Of a DNA stretch of 64,000 nt, positions 20,724 through 32,809 are shown piece after piece (within the stretch, counting starts at the first letter, position 1; every line of letters begins with the position of its first letter). The stretch comes from Gammaproteobacteria bacterium (GTDB lineage Bacteria; Pseudomonadota; Gammaproteobacteria; Pseudomonadales; Azotimanducaceae), in assembly GCA_027297435.1 (NCBI GenBank), contig JAPUIA010000115.1, forward strand, positions 1-64,000, in the 5' to 3' direction. Below the pieces are notes generated by a model. The model was not told the DNA's origin. It saw only the letters and a program-made list of their open reading frames with translations, and did no database searches. A program made the position numbers and the translations under genes.

Positions 20724-21958
20724 CTGTCTTCGGCAATCGATTGCAAACGCTCCGGCAGGGGTAATTTTTCTTGAATCGACGCGACTAACACGCCGTCTTG
20801 GAGTTGCGCATGGATGATGTCACCGATGTCGACCGCGCCGCTCGAGGTCAGCGTGGCTCCGTCCGGACGACTGACGATGGCGAAGCCACGGCCTAGCGTT
20901 TGTAACGGACTGACGGCCTCCAACGTCCTGACGAGCGCAGTGAGGCTCGATCGGGCGTGCACGACGATATGCTGAATCGCTCGATTGACCCGTTCGTCCA
21001 GTGCATCGGCGCGCTGCATCAATTGTTGCAAACGATGACTCGGACTCGTCAGGCGGGCGCGCAGCGAACGCAGCCGATAGTCGTACAGTTCCAACGTGGT
21101 GCGTGCCGTCTGGACGAGGCGTCCGGTTAGCTGGACCAACTGCGACGCCAGTTCTTCGGCGTCGGGCGTTATCAACTCAGCTGCGGCCGACGGTGTGGGT
21201 GCGCGCAGGTCGGCAACGAACTCGGCGATGGTAAAGTCGGTTTCGTGGCCCACGGCCGCTACGGTGGGAATTGGACAGTTGGCAAGGGCGCGAGCGACGG
21301 GTTCCGAATTGAACGTGTAGAGGTCTTCAAGCGAACCGCCGCCGCGCGTCAACAGTACGAGATCAGCGTCGAGACGACCCACCCGGCCGAGCGCGCCGAG
21401 TATTTGTGATTCTGCATCCGGTCCTTGCACGGCAACCGGTAAAAGTGTCACTCGCATACCCCGAAAACGACGCTCGATGACGCTCAACACGTCGCGGAAC
21501 GCCGCGCCACTTTGCGATGTGATGATCGCTATGTGCTTAGGATATGCAGGTAATGGGCGCTTGCGTGCTACGTCGAACAATCCTTCTGCAGCCAGTCGTT
21601 CGCGCAATGCGTCGTACGCTGCCCTGAGCGCGCCTTCGCCGGCTGCCTCCATTTGATCGACAATCACCTGGTAGTCGCCGCGGCTCTCGAACAGGCTGAC
21701 CCGGCCGCGCACGATGATCTCTTGCCCGTCGCTTGGCTGTACCTTGGCGAAACGATTGCGGTTGACGAACATGGCGCAACGAATTTGGGCGGTATCGTCT
21801 TTCAACGTGAAGTACCAATGCCCCGACCCTGGACGTCGAAAATTGGAGAGTTCGCCACGCACCCACACGAGGTTGAAGCGCTCTTCCAAAAGCACACGCG
21901 CCTGGCGGTTGAGTTGCGAGACGCTCAAGATGCGTTGCGCTTCGGGGAGGGCCGACAT
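20720..21958 (-). CDS. xseA: exodeoxyribonuclease VII large subunit
   Basis: [52 protein letters not shown]. Confidence 0.95.
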   Translation of the reverse strand: MSALPEAQRILSVSQLNRQARVLLEERFNLVWVRGELSNFRRPGSGHWYFTLKDDTAQIRCAMFVNRNRFAKVQPSDGQEIIVRGRVSLFESRGDYQVIVDQMEAAGEGALRAAYDALRERLAAEGLFDVARKRPLPAYPKHIAIITSQSGAAFRDVLSVIERRFRGMRVTLLPVAVQGPDAESQILGALGRVGRLDADLVLLTRGGGSLEDLYTFNSEPVARALANCPIPTVAAVGHETDFTIAEFVADLRAPTPSAAAELITPDAEELASQLVQLTGRLVQTARTTLELYDYRLRSLRARLTSPSHRLQQLMQRADALDERVNRAIQHIVVHARSSLTALVRTLEAVSPLQTLGRGFAIVSRPDGATLTSSGAVDIGDIIHAQLQDGVLVASIQEKLPLPERLQSIAEDS

Positions 21959-22018
21959 GCGTCGAGTTTACATGATTGGGACTCGCCGGTAGAATGCCGG
22001 TTTTGTGGGGTTGCAAAA

Positions 22019-23488
22019 ATGTTGCGTATCGCCAACGAAGCGCTCACCTTCGATGACGTTCTCCTGCTTCCTGCTCATTCCCAAGTTCTCCCCTCCGAAG
22101 TTTCGCTCAAAACACGTCTGACCAAAGGCATCACGTTGAACATCCCGCTGATGTCTTCGGCGATGGATACCGTGACGGAAGCGAGGCTTGCAATCGCCAT
22201 CGCCCAAGAAGGCGGCATCGGCATCGTTCACAAAAACATGACGATCGATCAACAGGCTCGGGAAGTGCGTGCGGTGAAGAAATACGAGACCGGGGTCATT
22301 CGGGATCCGATCACCATAGATCCGATGCGGAGCGTCGCCGATCTGTTGGAATTGACGCAAGAGCACAATATCTCTGGCGTGCCGGTCGTGAAGGGCAATA
22401 GGCTCGTCGGCATCATCACAGCCCGCGACGTACGATTCGAAAAGCGCTTGGACGCCAGAATCCAAGATGTCATGACCACCAAGGAACGACTCGTGACGGC
22501 CACCGAAGACGCGAGCTTCGATGAGATCACGAACATCCTGCACGAACACCGTATCGAGAAGGTGTTGCTGATCAACGACGCCTTCGAATTGAAGGGCATG
22601 GTTACGGTCAAAGACATTCACAAGGCACAAGCGTTTCCGAGCGCGTGCAAAGACGAGCAAGGTCAATTGCGCGTTGGCGCCAGCGTCGGAACGACCGACG
22701 ATACGGATGATCGCGTCGGGGCCTTAATCGCGGCCGGTGCCGACGTGATTGTCGTGGATACGGCACATGGCCATTCGCAGAAGGTGCTCGATCAAGTCAG
22801 CCTCATCAAACAAAAATACCCGAACATGCAGGTCATAGGCGGCAACGTGGCGACCAAGGCGGGCGCACAAGCGCTGCTGTCGGCCGGCGTGGATGCCATC
22901 AAGGTCGGTATCGGACCGGGGTCGATATGTACCACCCGAGTCGTGACCGGTATTGGCGTACCGCAGATTACCGCGGTTGCCGACGCGGTGGCCGTAGCCG
23001 ATGAAGAGGGTGTTCCGGTGATTGCCGATGGCGGCATTCGCTACTCCGGAGATATCGCCAAGGCCATCGTCGCCGGTGCCAGCGTTGTCATGGTAGGCAG
23101 CCTCTTGGCCGGTACCGATGAAGCGCCTGGAGAGGTTGAGCTCTATCAGGGTCGAACCTACAAATCGTACCGCGGCATGGGTTCCATGGGCGCGATGGAC
23201 GACGTGTACGGTTCGAGCGATCGTTACTTTCAGGGGGTCGAGGGTGACGGCCGGAAACTGGTGCCTGAGGGTATCGAGGGCCGGGTCGCTTATCGAGGTC
23301 CGGTCAGCCCGATCGTTCACCAATTGATAGGCGGGTTGCGTGCCGCGATGGGGTATACCGGCAGTTGCGACGTGGAAACGATGCGCACCCACCCACAGTT
23401 CGTTCGGGTCAGTGCCGCCGGAACCGCGGAAAGCCACGTTCATGACGTGTCGATTACCAAAGAAGCACCGAACTATCCGCTGAGCTAG
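22019..23488 (+). CDS. guaB: IMP dehydrogenase
   Basis: [20 protein letters not shown] domains; [14 protein letters not shown] at 22019 gives 489 aa. Confidence 0.96.
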   Translation: MLRIANEALTFDDVLLLPAHSQVLPSEVSLKTRLTKGITLNIPLMSSAMDTVTEARLAIAIAQEGGIGIVHKNMTIDQQAREVRAVKKYETGVIRDPITIDPMRSVADLLELTQEHNISGVPVVKGNRLVGIITARDVRFEKRLDARIQDVMTTKERLVTATEDASFDEITNILHEHRIEKVLLINDAFELKGMVTVKDIHKAQAFPSACKDEQGQLRVGASVGTTDDTDDRVGALIAAGADVIVVDTAHGHSQKVLDQVSLIKQKYPNMQVIGGNVATKAGAQALLSAGVDAIKVGIGPGSICTTRVVTGIGVPQITAVADAVAVADEEGVPVIADGGIRYSGDIAKAIVAGASVVMVGSLLAGTDEAPGEVELYQGRTYKSYRGMGSMGAMDDVYGSSDRYFQGVEGDGRKLVPEGIEGRVAYRGPVSPIVHQLIGGLRAAMGYTGSCDVETMRTHPQFVRVSAAGTAESHVHDVSITKEAPNYPLS

Positions 23489-23492
23489 GCGC

Positions 23493-25067
23493 TTGACCCG
23501 AAGCAACATCCACGATCAGCGGTTGCTGGTCATCGATTTTGGCTCTCAATACACGCAACTCATTGCACGTCGCGTGCGCGAGGTCGGTGTGTACTGCGAG
23601 ATCTATCCCTTCGATATCGATAACAGCGCACTCGTCGCGTTCGCTCCCAGGGGCATCATTCTTTCGGGCGGTCCCGAGTCGGTAACCGAAGGCGCGACAC
23701 CGCGCATTCCGGAGGGGTTGCTGGATCTCGGCGTACCGGTGCTCGGTATCTGCTACGGCATGCAAGCGATGGCTGTCCAACTCGGAGGCGCAGTCGGTGG
23801 CTCCGATGTGCGCGAATTTGGCCACGCGGTGGTCGAGATAGCGAGCAACTCGCGTCTACTCCAATCGCTCGATCTGGACTTGAATCGTGGCTTGCCGGTG
23901 TGGATGAGCCACGGGGACAAGGTGTTGAGCGCACCGAACGGTTTCAACGTCACGGCGTCGACAGCGAGCACGCCGATCGCGGCAATAGAGCACACTGAGC
24001 GACCCCTTTTCGGCTTGCAGTTCCACCCGGAGGTGACGCAGACCCAGCAAGGGGTGGAGATTTACCGACGTTTTGCAATCGAGATCTGCGGTTGCGACGG
24101 CGTGTGGACGGCCGACCATATCGTTACAGACGCCATCAACCATATACGCGATCTGGTCGGCGACGAGAAAGTCTTGCTCGGGCTTTCCGGTGGTGTCGAT
24201 TCAAGCGTCGTCGCGGCAATGTTGTCGCGGGCGATCGGCGATCAACTGACCTGCGTGTTCGTCGACAACGGGTTGCTGCGCAAAAATGAACGCGATGAGG
24301 TGGAGGCCACGTTCGCACCGTCGAACACGTTCGATGTGAAGTTGGTGACCGTGGATGCGCAAGACGAGTTCTTGGATAGGCTCAAGGGCGTAAACGATCC
24401 GGAAACGAAACGCAAGATCATTGGCAACACGTTCATCGATGTATTCGAACGGGAAGCTAACAAGCTAACGGACGTTGCATGGTTGGCCCAGGGCACGATA
24501 TATCCTGATGTGATCGAATCAGCGGCCAGTCAGCACGGCAAGGCGCACGTGATCAAATCTCACCACAACGTGGGCGGCTTACCCGAGCGCATGGCGCTGA
24601 AGCTTATCGAACCGTTGCGGGAACTCTTCAAAGACGAAGTGCGAGAAATCGGTTTACACCTCGGGCTTCCGCGCGAACTGGTGTTCCGCCACCCGTTTCC
24701 CGGACCGGGGCTAGGTGTCCGCATCTTAGGTGAAGTGTGTCGAACTTACGTAGATGTTTTACGCGAGGCGGATGCGATTTTCTTGGAAGAGCTACGGCGT
24801 GCCGACTACTACGATCGGGTCAGCCAAGCATTCGCCGTCTACCTACCGGTGAAATCGGTTGGCGTGGTGGGCGATGGGCGGCGCTACGAACATGTCATAG
24901 CGCTGCGTGCGGTCGAGACCGTGGACTTCATGACCGCTCGCTGGGCCCAATTGCCGTACGCGCTGATAGAGCGCGTGTCTAACCGCATCATGAACGAAAT
25001 CTCCACAATCTCGAGAGTGGTTTACGATGTATCGAGCAAGCCGCCTGCGACGATCGAGTGGGAGTGA
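23493..25067 (+). CDS. guaA: GMP synthase (glutamine-hydrolysing)
   Basis: [10 protein letters not shown] class I GATase; [16 protein letters not shown]-loop. Confidence 0.96.
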   Translation: MTRSNIHDQRLLVIDFGSQYTQLIARRVREVGVYCEIYPFDIDNSALVAFAPRGIILSGGPESVTEGATPRIPEGLLDLGVPVLGICYGMQAMAVQLGGAVGGSDVREFGHAVVEIASNSRLLQSLDLDLNRGLPVWMSHGDKVLSAPNGFNVTASTASTPIAAIEHTERPLFGLQFHPEVTQTQQGVEIYRRFAIEICGCDGVWTADHIVTDAINHIRDLVGDEKVLLGLSGGVDSSVVAAMLSRAIGDQLTCVFVDNGLLRKNERDEVEATFAPSNTFDVKLVTVDAQDEFLDRLKGVNDPETKRKIIGNTFIDVFEREANKLTDVAWLAQGTIYPDVIESAASQHGKAHVIKSHHNVGGLPERMALKLIEPLRELFKDEVREIGLHLGLPRELVFRHPFPGPGLGVRILGEVCRTYVDVLREADAIFLEELRRADYYDRVSQAFAVYLPVKSVGVVGDGRRYEHVIALRAVETVDFMTARWAQLPYALIERVSNRIMNEISTISRVVYDVSSKPPATIEWE

Positions 25068-25540
25068 CAGACTCAGTGCCTGTCGACGAGCGTTGGATGC
25101 GGTTGGCATTGAAGTTGGCAGAGCAGGCGGCGATGCGCGGCGAAGTGCCGGTGGGCGCCGTTGTTACTGCCGAAGTGAATGGTGAGTCGACATTGCTGGG
25201 CCAAGGTTCCAACCAAGTCATTCGAAGCCGTGACCCGACGGCGCATGCCGAACTTGTCGCACTGCGCCAGGCAGCATGCGCAAACGACAACTATCGCCTA
25301 CCGGGTACGACCCTATATGTCACGGTCGAGCCCTGTACGATGTGTGCCGGAGCGCTCGTCCATGCACGCGTCGAACGACTGGTGTTTGGTGCGCGCGAGC
25401 CGCGCACCGGCGCGGTCGTGAGTTGCGATGCCGTGTTGTCGAGCGGCGCACACAATCACAAGGTCAAGTTCGTTGAAGGGGTGTTGTCGGACCCCTGCGG
25501 CCGTCTAATCACGCAATTCTTTCAGGAGAAGCGCCGGTGA
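25058..25540 (+). CDS. tadA: tRNA-adenosine deaminase
   Basis: HAELVALR...[14 protein letters not shown] zinc motifs. Confidence 0.93.
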   Translation: MGVTDSVPVDERWMRLALKLAEQAAMRGEVPVGAVVTAEVNGESTLLGQGSNQVIRSRDPTAHAELVALRQAACANDNYRLPGTTLYVTVEPCTMCAGALVHARVERLVFGAREPRTGAVVSCDAVLSSGAHNHKVKFVEGVLSDPCGRLITQFFQEKRR

Positions 25541-28500
25541 CCGAAGTGCTGACGCTTGATGGAGGACCTGCGTTGTCGAGCTTTCGGCTCGAAAAGTTGG
25601 GCCGAGGCCTCTATGCCGAGTACGTGCATCTCATAGAGATCAGCGCGCCGCTCACACCCGCCGCCATCGAGCAAGCCGAAGCGCTGCTGCGTTATGGTCC
25701 CCGACTGGACTTGCCGCCGCGGGTTGGGGTGCGCCGTATGACGGTCGTTCCCCGGCTTGGCACGATCTCGCCGTGGTCTAGCAAGGCCACCGATATTTTT
25801 CGCATTTGCGGGTTCGCAAACATTCGACGGGTTGAGCGGGGTGTTCGTTGGTTTGCCGCTTCCGAACTCGCAGATCCCGAAGCGCTGTACGATCGCATGA
25901 CCCAAAGGGTGATCGTTGAGGCCGATTTTGCATCGGTCTTCAGAACGCTCGACCCGCAACCGTTGAAGCGTGTGGCCGTATTGACGGAAGGTAGCTTGGC
26001 GTTGCGACGAGCCAACGAGGATCTAGGGCTCGCGTTGTCCGCAGACGAAATCGTTTATCTGGAAGAGGCCTATCGCGGGCTCGATCGGGATCCGACAGAT
26101 GTCGAACTCATGATGTTCGCGCAAGCCAATTCGGAGCATTGCCGTCACAAGATATTCAACGCGACGTGGACCGTTGACGGCGTGGCGCAGGATCTGTCGC
26201 TTTTCGACATGATTCGCAACACCTACAAGCAGATCAATGGAGCCGGCATCTTGAGCGCCTATGCCGACAACGCTGCGGTGATCGAAGGCTACCGCAATCA
26301 GCGCTTCATGGCCGATACCGTGAGCCATGAATATGCCTACACCGATGAAGACGTGCACGTGTTGATGAAGGTCGAGACTCACAATCATCCGACCGGCATC
26401 GCCCCATACCCCGGCGCGGCAACGGGGTCCGGTGGCGAAATTCGCGACGAAGGCGCGGTGGGTCGTGGCTCCAAGCCCAAGGCAGGACTCACCGGATTCA
26501 GCACCTCGCACCTCAACATTCCGAATTATCGCCAACCGTGGGAACTCGCTACGGGAAAACCGGATCACATGGCATCGGCTTTGGACATCATGTTGGAAGG
26601 ACCGGTCGGTGCTGCCGGGTTCAATAACGAATACGGGCGGCCCGCGCTCGCGGGTTATTTCCGGACCTTCGAGCAGCGCGACACGACGGATGGCGACCGG
26701 GTTCGCGGCTACCACAAGCCGGTGATGATCGCCGGTGGTGTCGGCACGCTGCGCGGTGAACACGTTCATTCGCTGGATTTTCCAACCGGCACGCAACTGG
26801 TTGTGCTCGGTGGGCCGGCAATGCTGATCGGCTTAGGCGGCGGGGCCGCCTCGAGCATGGCCTCGGGTGCGAGTTCTTCGGATCTCGACTTTGCCTCGGT
26901 GCAACGTGACAACGCGGAGATGCAGCGACGTTGCCAGGAAGTCATCGATGCGTGTTGTGCGCTAGGTGATGATAATCCGATTTTGTTGATTCACGACGTA
27001 GGTGCCGGTGGGCTTTCCAATGCGTTGCCGGAACTCGTGAAAGACGCAAGCTCAGGGGGACGTTTTGAGCTGCGGCGTGTGCCTAATGCCGACCCGGGTA
27101 TGTCGCCGCTCGAAATTTGGTGCAACGAAGCCCAGGAACGCTACGTGTTGGGTATTGCGGCGGATCAGATCGACTCGTTCGAGTCGCTGTGTGCGCGCGA
27201 GCGGTGCCCTTACGCGATCGTTGGTGAATCTACGGCGCAAAAGTCGTTGTTGGTCGCAGACGCAACTTTTGCCAATTTGCCGGTGGATCTACCCTTGTCG
27301 GTGCTATTCGGCAAGCCACCCAAAATGCAACGCGCGTTCTCGCGCGTGGCGCGTACGTTGCATGCGCTCGAGATCGACGACGTCACGTTGGATGAGGCGA
27401 TTGAGCGGGTGTTGTGCTTCCCGGCCGTGGCCAGTAAGCAATTCCTCATCACCATTGGCGATCGGAGCATCACCGGATTGGTCGCGCGTGAGCAACAAGT
27501 CGGGCCCTGGCAGATTCCGGTCAGCGATGTGGCCGTGACGTTGGCAGGCTTTCAAACTTACCAGGGCGAAGCGTTTGCGATCGGCGAGCGGTCGCCGCTC
27601 GCGCTGATCGATTCGGCCGCCTCAGCACGCATGGCAGTCGCCGAGGCATTGACGAACGTCGTTGCCGCGGATATCGAGTCGTTAGAGCGTGTGGTGCTTT
27701 CCGCGAATTGGATGGCGGCAGCCGGCGATAACCAGGAGGAACAGGCACTGTACGATGCCGTAAGGGCTGTTGGCATGGAGCTGTGTCCACAACTCGGCAT
27801 TGCCATTCCCGTGGGTAAAGACAGTCTGTCGATGCGTACGCGGTGGCAAGACGATGGGCGCGAAAAACAAGTCACCGCGCCGCTGACATTGATCGTGTCT
27901 GCGTTTGCCCCGGTGCTGGATGCCCGGAAAACGCTCACGCCCGTACTTAAAGCCGACGACTCCCGTCTGTTGCTAATCGACCTTTCGGGCGGCAAGAACC
28001 GATTGGGCGGCAGCACGCTCGCGCAAGTCTACGGACAGCTGGGAGACAGCTGTCCCGATATAGACGATGTCGCTGCACTGCGTCACGCGATCGAGATGAC
28101 GCTGGCGCTCAATCGTGAGGGGCGTTTGCTGGCGTATCACGACCGTTCGGATGGTGGCCTGCTTGTCACCCTCGCGGAGATGGCGTTCGCCGGTCGGGCC
28201 GGATGGGATATCCATATCGAAAATGAGGACCTGTTGGGGTCGTTGTTTTGCGAGGAACTCGGGTTCGTGGTGCAGGTGCGAAACGCCGATGTCGAAACGG
28301 TCATCGCTCGCTACGGTGAAAAACGCTGCACCGATTTGGGGGCGGTGACTGGCGATCAACGTTTACGCGTCAACCATCACGGCAAGTTGGTCCATGAAGC
28401 ACAGCGTAGCGCATGGCAACGTCGGTGGGCAGAGCCGAGCTATAGGATGCAGCGCCTGCGTGACAACCCTGCCTGCGCGGACGAGGAATACGCGTCCATA

Positions 28501-29349
28501 GACGATGACAACCCGGGTTTCACGGCGGAGCTCGGCTATCCACTCGATGACGACGTGACGTTCAACATCGGCAGCGCAAAACCGCGTATCGCCATACTGC
28601 GTGAGCAAGGCGTAAACGGTCAGATCGAGATGGCGGCCGCCTTCGATCGAGCGGGTTTTCAATGTGTCGACGTGCATATGAGCGACCTGTTGAGCGGCGA
28701 CGTCGACCTATTGGACTTCGGTATCTTGGCGGCGTGCGGCGGGTTTTCGTATGGCGACGTGCTCGGCGGTGGCGGCGGTTGGGCCAAGAGCATTCTCTAT
28801 CATGAGTCGGTGGGAGAGGCATTCCAGCAGTTTTTCAATTCGGATCGTCTGGCGTTGGGGATCTGCAACGGCTGTCAGATGATGGCGAATCTCAAGTCGC
28901 TGATCCCCGGTGCCGAGCACTGGCCGCGTTTCGTGCGCAACCGCTCCGAACAATTCGAAGGCCGCAACGTGTTGATAACCATCAACCCGACCAACTCACC
29001 CTGGCTGGATGCCATGGCGGGCAGTGTGATTCCGGTGGTGGTCGCCCACGGCGAGGGTCGTGCCGAGTTCGACGGCGCACAGCACTTCGAGATGCTGAGA
29101 CAAGCCAACCAGATTGCCGTGCAGTTTGTCGACAACCATCATCGTACTACCGAGTTGTACCCTTCGAACCCCAATGGATCGATGCGCGGGCTTGGTGGGG
29201 TGACTGCTGCCGATGGTCGCGTGCTCATCATGATGCCGCATCCGGAACGAGTATTTCGCGCGTGTCAGAATGCCTGGCGTGATTCAAACTGGGATGAGGA
29301 TGGGCCGTGGATGCGCCTGTTTAGAAACGCTCGCATCGCGCTCCGCTAA
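25537..29349 (+). CDS. purL: phosphoribosylformylglycinamidine synthase
   Basis: 1270 aa; [32 protein letters not shown]-terminal GATase [10 protein letters not shown]. Confidence 0.97.
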   Translation: MTEVLTLDGGPALSSFRLEKLGRGLYAEYVHLIEISAPLTPAAIEQAEALLRYGPRLDLPPRVGVRRMTVVPRLGTISPWSSKATDIFRICGFANIRRVERGVRWFAASELADPEALYDRMTQRVIVEADFASVFRTLDPQPLKRVAVLTEGSLALRRANEDLGLALSADEIVYLEEAYRGLDRDPTDVELMMFAQANSEHCRHKIFNATWTVDGVAQDLSLFDMIRNTYKQINGAGILSAYADNAAVIEGYRNQRFMADTVSHEYAYTDEDVHVLMKVETHNHPTGIAPYPGAATGSGGEIRDEGAVGRGSKPKAGLTGFSTSHLNIPNYRQPWELATGKPDHMASALDIMLEGPVGAAGFNNEYGRPALAGYFRTFEQRDTTDGDRVRGYHKPVMIAGGVGTLRGEHVHSLDFPTGTQLVVLGGPAMLIGLGGGAASSMASGASSSDLDFASVQRDNAEMQRRCQEVIDACCALGDDNPILLIHDVGAGGLSNALPELVKDASSGGRFELRRVPNADPGMSPLEIWCNEAQERYVLGIAADQIDSFESLCARERCPYAIVGESTAQKSLLVADATFANLPVDLPLSVLFGKPPKMQRAFSRVARTLHALEIDDVTLDEAIERVLCFPAVASKQFLITIGDRSITGLVAREQQVGPWQIPVSDVAVTLAGFQTYQGEAFAIGERSPLALIDSAASARMAVAEALTNVVAADIESLERVVLSANWMAAAGDNQEEQALYDAVRAVGMELCPQLGIAIPVGKDSLSMRTRWQDDGREKQVTAPLTLIVSAFAPVLDARKTLTPVLKADDSRLLLIDLSGGKNRLGGSTLAQVYGQLGDSCPDIDDVAALRHAIEMTLALNREGRLLAYHDRSDGGLLVTLAEMAFAGRAGWDIHIENEDLLGSLFCEELGFVVQVRNADVETVIARYGEKRCTDLGAVTGDQRLRVNHHGKLVHEAQRSAWQRRWAEPSYRMQRLRDNPACADEEYASIDDDNPGFTAELGYPLDDDVTFNIGSAKPRIAILREQGVNGQIEMAAAFDRAGFQCVDVHMSDLLSGDVDLLDFGILAACGGFSYGDVLGGGGGWAKSILYHESVGEAFQQFFNSDRLALGICNGCQMMANLKSLIPGAEHWPRFVRNRSEQFEGRNVLITINPTNSPWLDAMAGSVIPVVVAHGEGRAEFDGAQHFEMLRQANQIAVQFVDNHHRTTELYPSNPNGSMRGLGGVTAADGRVLIMMPHPERVFRACQNAWRDSNWDEDGPWMRLFRNARIALR

Positions 29350-29936
29350 GGCGGAACCGGAGGTTCCGCAGCGCAATCTTCGATTGCGCCCTGGACGTTG
29401 GGTTTGGTGACGATGATGTCTTCGGTCCGCACCGGAAAGTGTCGTTCGCGTCGATCGGCGAAGTAGTGTCGCAAGGTCTTGCCGACAACGGGGAATGCCA
29501 GTTCGTCCCAGGGTATTTCGTGCTCGGCGAACAAGGCGACCTCGAGCGTCTCCTCACCGACGGCGAAGCTGCCGTCAACCAGTTGGGCGCGATAAAAGAG
29601 GTACACCTGCGATATGTGCGGCAAGCTGAAAACGGTGTAAAGGTGCGGATTCGCGACCCGTGCTCGTGCTTCCTCCCAGGTTTCTCGGGCGGCGCCTGCA
29701 AAGCAGGTCTCGTTGTTTTCGAGAAATCCGGCCGGTAGCGTCCAAGTGTTTTTCCGCGGCTGGATCGCACGTCTGCACAACATGACTCTGTCTTCCCAGA
29801 TGGGCAGACATCCCGCGACGATCCGGGGGTTTTGGTAGTGAATGATGTTGCACGTCGCGCACACGAACCGCTCGCGCGAGTCGCCCGGCGGTACCTCGAG
29901 CGACACCGGGTTCCCGCAATGACTGCAGAATTTCAT
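29346..29936 (-). CDS. NUDIX hydrolase with N-terminal zinc ribbon
   Basis: [11 protein letters not shown]...[34 protein letters not shown] box. Confidence 0.9.
   Translation of the reverse strand: MKFCSHCGNPVSLEVPPGDSRERFVCATCNIIHYQNPRIVAGCLPIWEDRVMLCRRAIQPRKNTWTLPAGFLENNETCFAGAARETWEEARARVANPHLYTVFSLPHISQVYLFYRAQLVDGSFAVGEETLEVALFAEHEIPWDELAFPVVGKTLRHYFADRRERHFPVRTEDIIVTKPNVQGAIEDCAAEPPVPP
29351..29389. repeat. tandem perfect hairpins at the purL/NUDIX convergent junction
   Basis: GCGGAACC-GGA-GGTTCCGC then GCGCAATC-TTC-GATTGCGC, one base apart. Confidence 0.85.
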
Positions 29937-29985
29937 ACGTGGGATTGTATCGCCTCTGACACCTCCCTCGTGTTGAGGGAACCAA

Positions 29986-30318
29986 TTACCCGCTGGTAGG
30001 TGGGAACCGCAATACGGCAGGACTTTTGGCCTGACTGTCTGTCCGATAGCTGTCGGGTTCGACCATGCAACGGTGTAAATCGGCGAGCGAACGGCACATC
30101 ATCTCGGATACGCGTATGCAGGCGGCGAGCGGAGTCGTGGCCTTCTCACATTCCATATCCACCTTGAACTGCAGACCCTTTAGGCGGCGCCGGGCGATTT
30201 CGTTGCTGGCGGCGTCGATGACTGCTTCGGTCAGGCTCTTTCGCAACGCTTCTAGTCCTTGAGGGTCGTTACGCGCCATGTCCACGAGCACCTCGAACGC
30301 CGGTAGCCTTGATCTCAT
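29986..30318 (-). CDS. DUF3135-like protein
   Basis: Pattern LPAFEVLVDMARNDPQGLEALR...RRRLKGLQFKVDMECEKATTPLAACIRVSEMM. Confidence 0.65.
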   Translation of the reverse strand: MRSRLPAFEVLVDMARNDPQGLEALRKSLTEAVIDAASNEIARRRLKGLQFKVDMECEKATTPLAACIRVSEMMCRSLADLHRCMVEPDSYRTDSQAKSPAVLRFPPTSG

Positions 30319-30470
30319 GTGACTCTAGTTCTTGTCTCCAGAACGGGTACTATGCTTAAGCAGCCCCCAAGGTGACCAGGTCGATGGTGTAACCGTTTTG
30401 TGAGCGGGCTGAAAAGAACACTATATAAAACAATAAGATACGAATAATTTCGGTGGAGGAGGAGCAAACC

Positions 30471-31004
30471 GTGTTGTACCAACTGGAGGATCGCCGCGTG
30501 GTGGCCGACGGCGACTATTTCGTCGCTCCATCTGCGGCAGTGATCGGCCGCGTGCGATTGAAAAACAACGTCAGTGTCTGGTTCAACGCGGTCGTCAGGG
30601 GCGATGACGAGCCCATCGTCGTCGGTGAGAATTCCAACGTGCAGGATTGTGCGGTGTTGCATACCGATCCGGGTTATCCGTGCATCGTGGGAGACAATGT
30701 GACGGTGGGACACCAAGCCATGCTGCATGGCTGTAAGATCGGCGACAATACGTTGATCGGCATAAATGCTGTCGTGTTGACGGGTGCGAAGGTCGGCAAG
30801 AACTGTTTGATCGGATCCAACTCGCTGGTGGGGGAGGGTAAGACGATCCCGGATAATTCGTTGGTGCTGGGTACGCCGGGGCGGGTCAAGCAGCTCTCGT
30901 CGGAAGCGATTGCCGGTATGCAGCGCAACTACCAACACTACGTGGAAAACGGCACATGGTTCAACACCGCGCTGTCCATTCAAGAGGAGGCAGACCGGCC
31001 ATGA
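30471..31004 (+). CDS. gamma-carbonic anhydrase family protein (YrdA-like)
   Basis: Left-handed beta-helix hexapeptides; [29 protein letters not shown] makes GTG 30471 the better start. Confidence 0.88.
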   Translation: MLYQLEDRRVVADGDYFVAPSAAVIGRVRLKNNVSVWFNAVVRGDDEPIVVGENSNVQDCAVLHTDPGYPCIVGDNVTVGHQAMLHGCKIGDNTLIGINAVVLTGAKVGKNCLIGSNSLVGEGKTIPDNSLVLGTPGRVKQLSSEAIAGMQRNYQHYVENGTWFNTALSIQEEADRP

Positions 31005-32191
31005 CGTCGATAGGCACGCCGTGCAAGTCCGGGGCCACGCGCGTGATGCTGCTGGGTTCGGGAGAACTCGGTAAAGAAGTGGCGATCGAGTTACAGCGTC
31101 TTGGGGTCGAGGTGATTGCCGTGGATCGCTACGCCAACGCTCCGGCGATGCAGGTGGCCCATCGCGCACACGTGATCAACATGTTGGATGGCGCTGCCTT
31201 GCGCCAGGTCATCGAGCAGGAGCGGCCGGATCTGGTCGTTCCGGAGATCGAGGCCATTGCGACACCGACGCTCGTCGAGTTGGAAGCCGAAGGCGTGCAC
31301 GTCATCCCCACGGCTCGAGCAACGCGCTTGACCATGGATCGTGAAGGCATTCGCCGCCTGGCAGCGGAAACGCTGGGGATCGCCACGTCCCCATACCGGT
31401 TTGCCGGGACGAGGTTGGAGTACGATGCGGCCATCGCCGAGATCGGCACACCTTGCGTCGTCAAGCCCACGATGTCGAGTTCCGGCAAGGGCCAGAGCCT
31501 GGTCGAGGCGCCGGACGATGTAGGCGATGCGTGGGACTACGCCCAAGCGGGCGCACGTGGCGGCGGTGACAAGGTAATCGTCGAGGGTTTCGTCGACTTC
31601 GACTACGAAATCACCCTGCTTACCATTCGTCACGACGGTGGCACCGATTTCTGTGCGCCGATCGGGCACCGCCAAGAAAATGGTGACTACCAGGAATCTT
31701 GGCAGCCTCAGGCAATGACGGATGCAGCGCTCGCAGAGTGTCAACGGATTGCCGAGCTGGTAACGGGAGAGCTCGGTGGCCGCGGCCTCTTTGGCGTCGA
31801 GTTCTTCATCAAAGCGGACGATGTGACCTTCAGCGAAATCAGCCCGCGTCCTCACGACACCGGGATGGTCACGATGATTAGCCAAGATCTCTCGGAATTC
31901 GCGTTGCACGCGCGCGCCATCCTTGGCTTACCGATTCCCAATATCCATCAGCACGGGCCGTCGGCGTCAGCCGTGATCCTCGTCGAAGGCACCTCGCAAG
32001 ACATAACCTTCAGCGGCTTTGAAGCGGCGCTTGCCGAGCCCGACACGCAGATACGCCTGTTCGGCAAGCCGGAAGTGCAAGGCGAACGCCGCATGGGCGT
32101 CGCCCTCGCCCGGCGCGCGAGCATTGTCGATGCGCGCGCCGAGGCGACGCGCATGGCGCAGAGCATCACCTATCGATTCGAGGACGGTTAG
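31001..32191 (+). CDS. purT: formate-dependent phosphoribosylglycinamide formyltransferase
   Basis: ATP-grasp; [52 protein letters not shown]. Confidence 0.95.
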   Translation: MTSIGTPCKSGATRVMLLGSGELGKEVAIELQRLGVEVIAVDRYANAPAMQVAHRAHVINMLDGAALRQVIEQERPDLVVPEIEAIATPTLVELEAEGVHVIPTARATRLTMDREGIRRLAAETLGIATSPYRFAGTRLEYDAAIAEIGTPCVVKPTMSSSGKGQSLVEAPDDVGDAWDYAQAGARGGGDKVIVEGFVDFDYEITLLTIRHDGGTDFCAPIGHRQENGDYQESWQPQAMTDAALAECQRIAELVTGELGGRGLFGVEFFIKADDVTFSEISPRPHDTGMVTMISQDLSEFALHARAILGLPIPNIHQHGPSASAVILVEGTSQDITFSGFEAALAEPDTQIRLFGKPEVQGERRMGVALARRASIVDARAEATRMAQSITYRFEDG

Positions 32192-32580
32192 CCTTCAGGA
32201 AGTGGAAAGCTAAGTCGGATTTCACGACTCGAAAACCGTACTCATGGACCAGGCGGTGATGCCGCCGGCATAGCAGCACCAGGTTGTCGAGTTTCGTTTC
32301 GCCGCCTTCGGACCAGTGCACGATGTGGTGGCCGTGTGCGCACTCGCTCCCGAGCCGCGCCGTAACCCAATCCAAAGGTACGAGCGAGCCAGGACGCGAG
32401 ATACAAAGGCCGCCCATCCACCTGCTCGCGTTGGTCGAGTTCACGCAGCAGGCACGACAGTCGATACTCGATGGCGTGTCGCTCTGCCATCAAGAGGCGT
32501 ATTTCCTTGTAGAGATCGAAGAGTCGATAGCGGGAGAATTCGTCTACCGTATCCGGCGCGACCAGAGCCGTTTCAGCCAT
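32166..32580 (-). pseudogene. DUF222-HNH endonuclease family protein, internally deleted and frameshifted
   Basis: N-terminal YLASWLARTFGLGYGAARERVR and C-terminal CAHGHHIVHWSEGGETKLDNLVLLCRRHHRLVHEYGF lie in different frames with the middle missing. Confidence 0.8.
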
Positions 32581-32599
32581 GATGTTTGTCCTTCCAGAA

Positions 32600-32619
32600 T
32601 ACTGTATATATATACAGTA
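32600..32619. promoter_or_regulatory. LexA (SOS) operator
   Basis: TACTGTATATATATACAGTA, perfect 20-bp palindrome with CTGT-N8-ACAG; 20 bp upstream of the DUF222-HNH start. Confidence 0.85.
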
Positions 32620-32809
32620 TTTGATACTGAATATCAAGTAGAATGTGCCCTACAGACGACATCGGACGTAAGAAATCGGCTCAAGGCGGTGTAAGCGCTT
32701 ACCTGACCTGGAGTCAGTCAGGTCATTAGCCTGGACCCAAAGGAGACATTCGCGTAGCGGATGTTTCGGGCGTAAAGTTGAACGAATCGAGGCATCTCGC
32801 GGGGAAAGG

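Noticed and set aside
21653-22018. N-terminal extension of the guaB ORF
   Set aside because: Antisense to xseA; ATG 22019 gives the expected 489-aa IMP dehydrogenase.
26023-26796. 257-aa minus-strand ORF opposite purL
   Set aside because: Shadow ORF antisense to a conserved enzyme.
31091-31909. 272-aa minus-strand ORF opposite purT
   Set aside because: Shadow ORF antisense to a conserved enzyme.
32696-32735. ACCTGAC/GTCAGGT inverted repeat upstream of the amidohydrolase
   Set aside because: Only a 7-bp arm with no clear context; too weak to report as a regulatory site.
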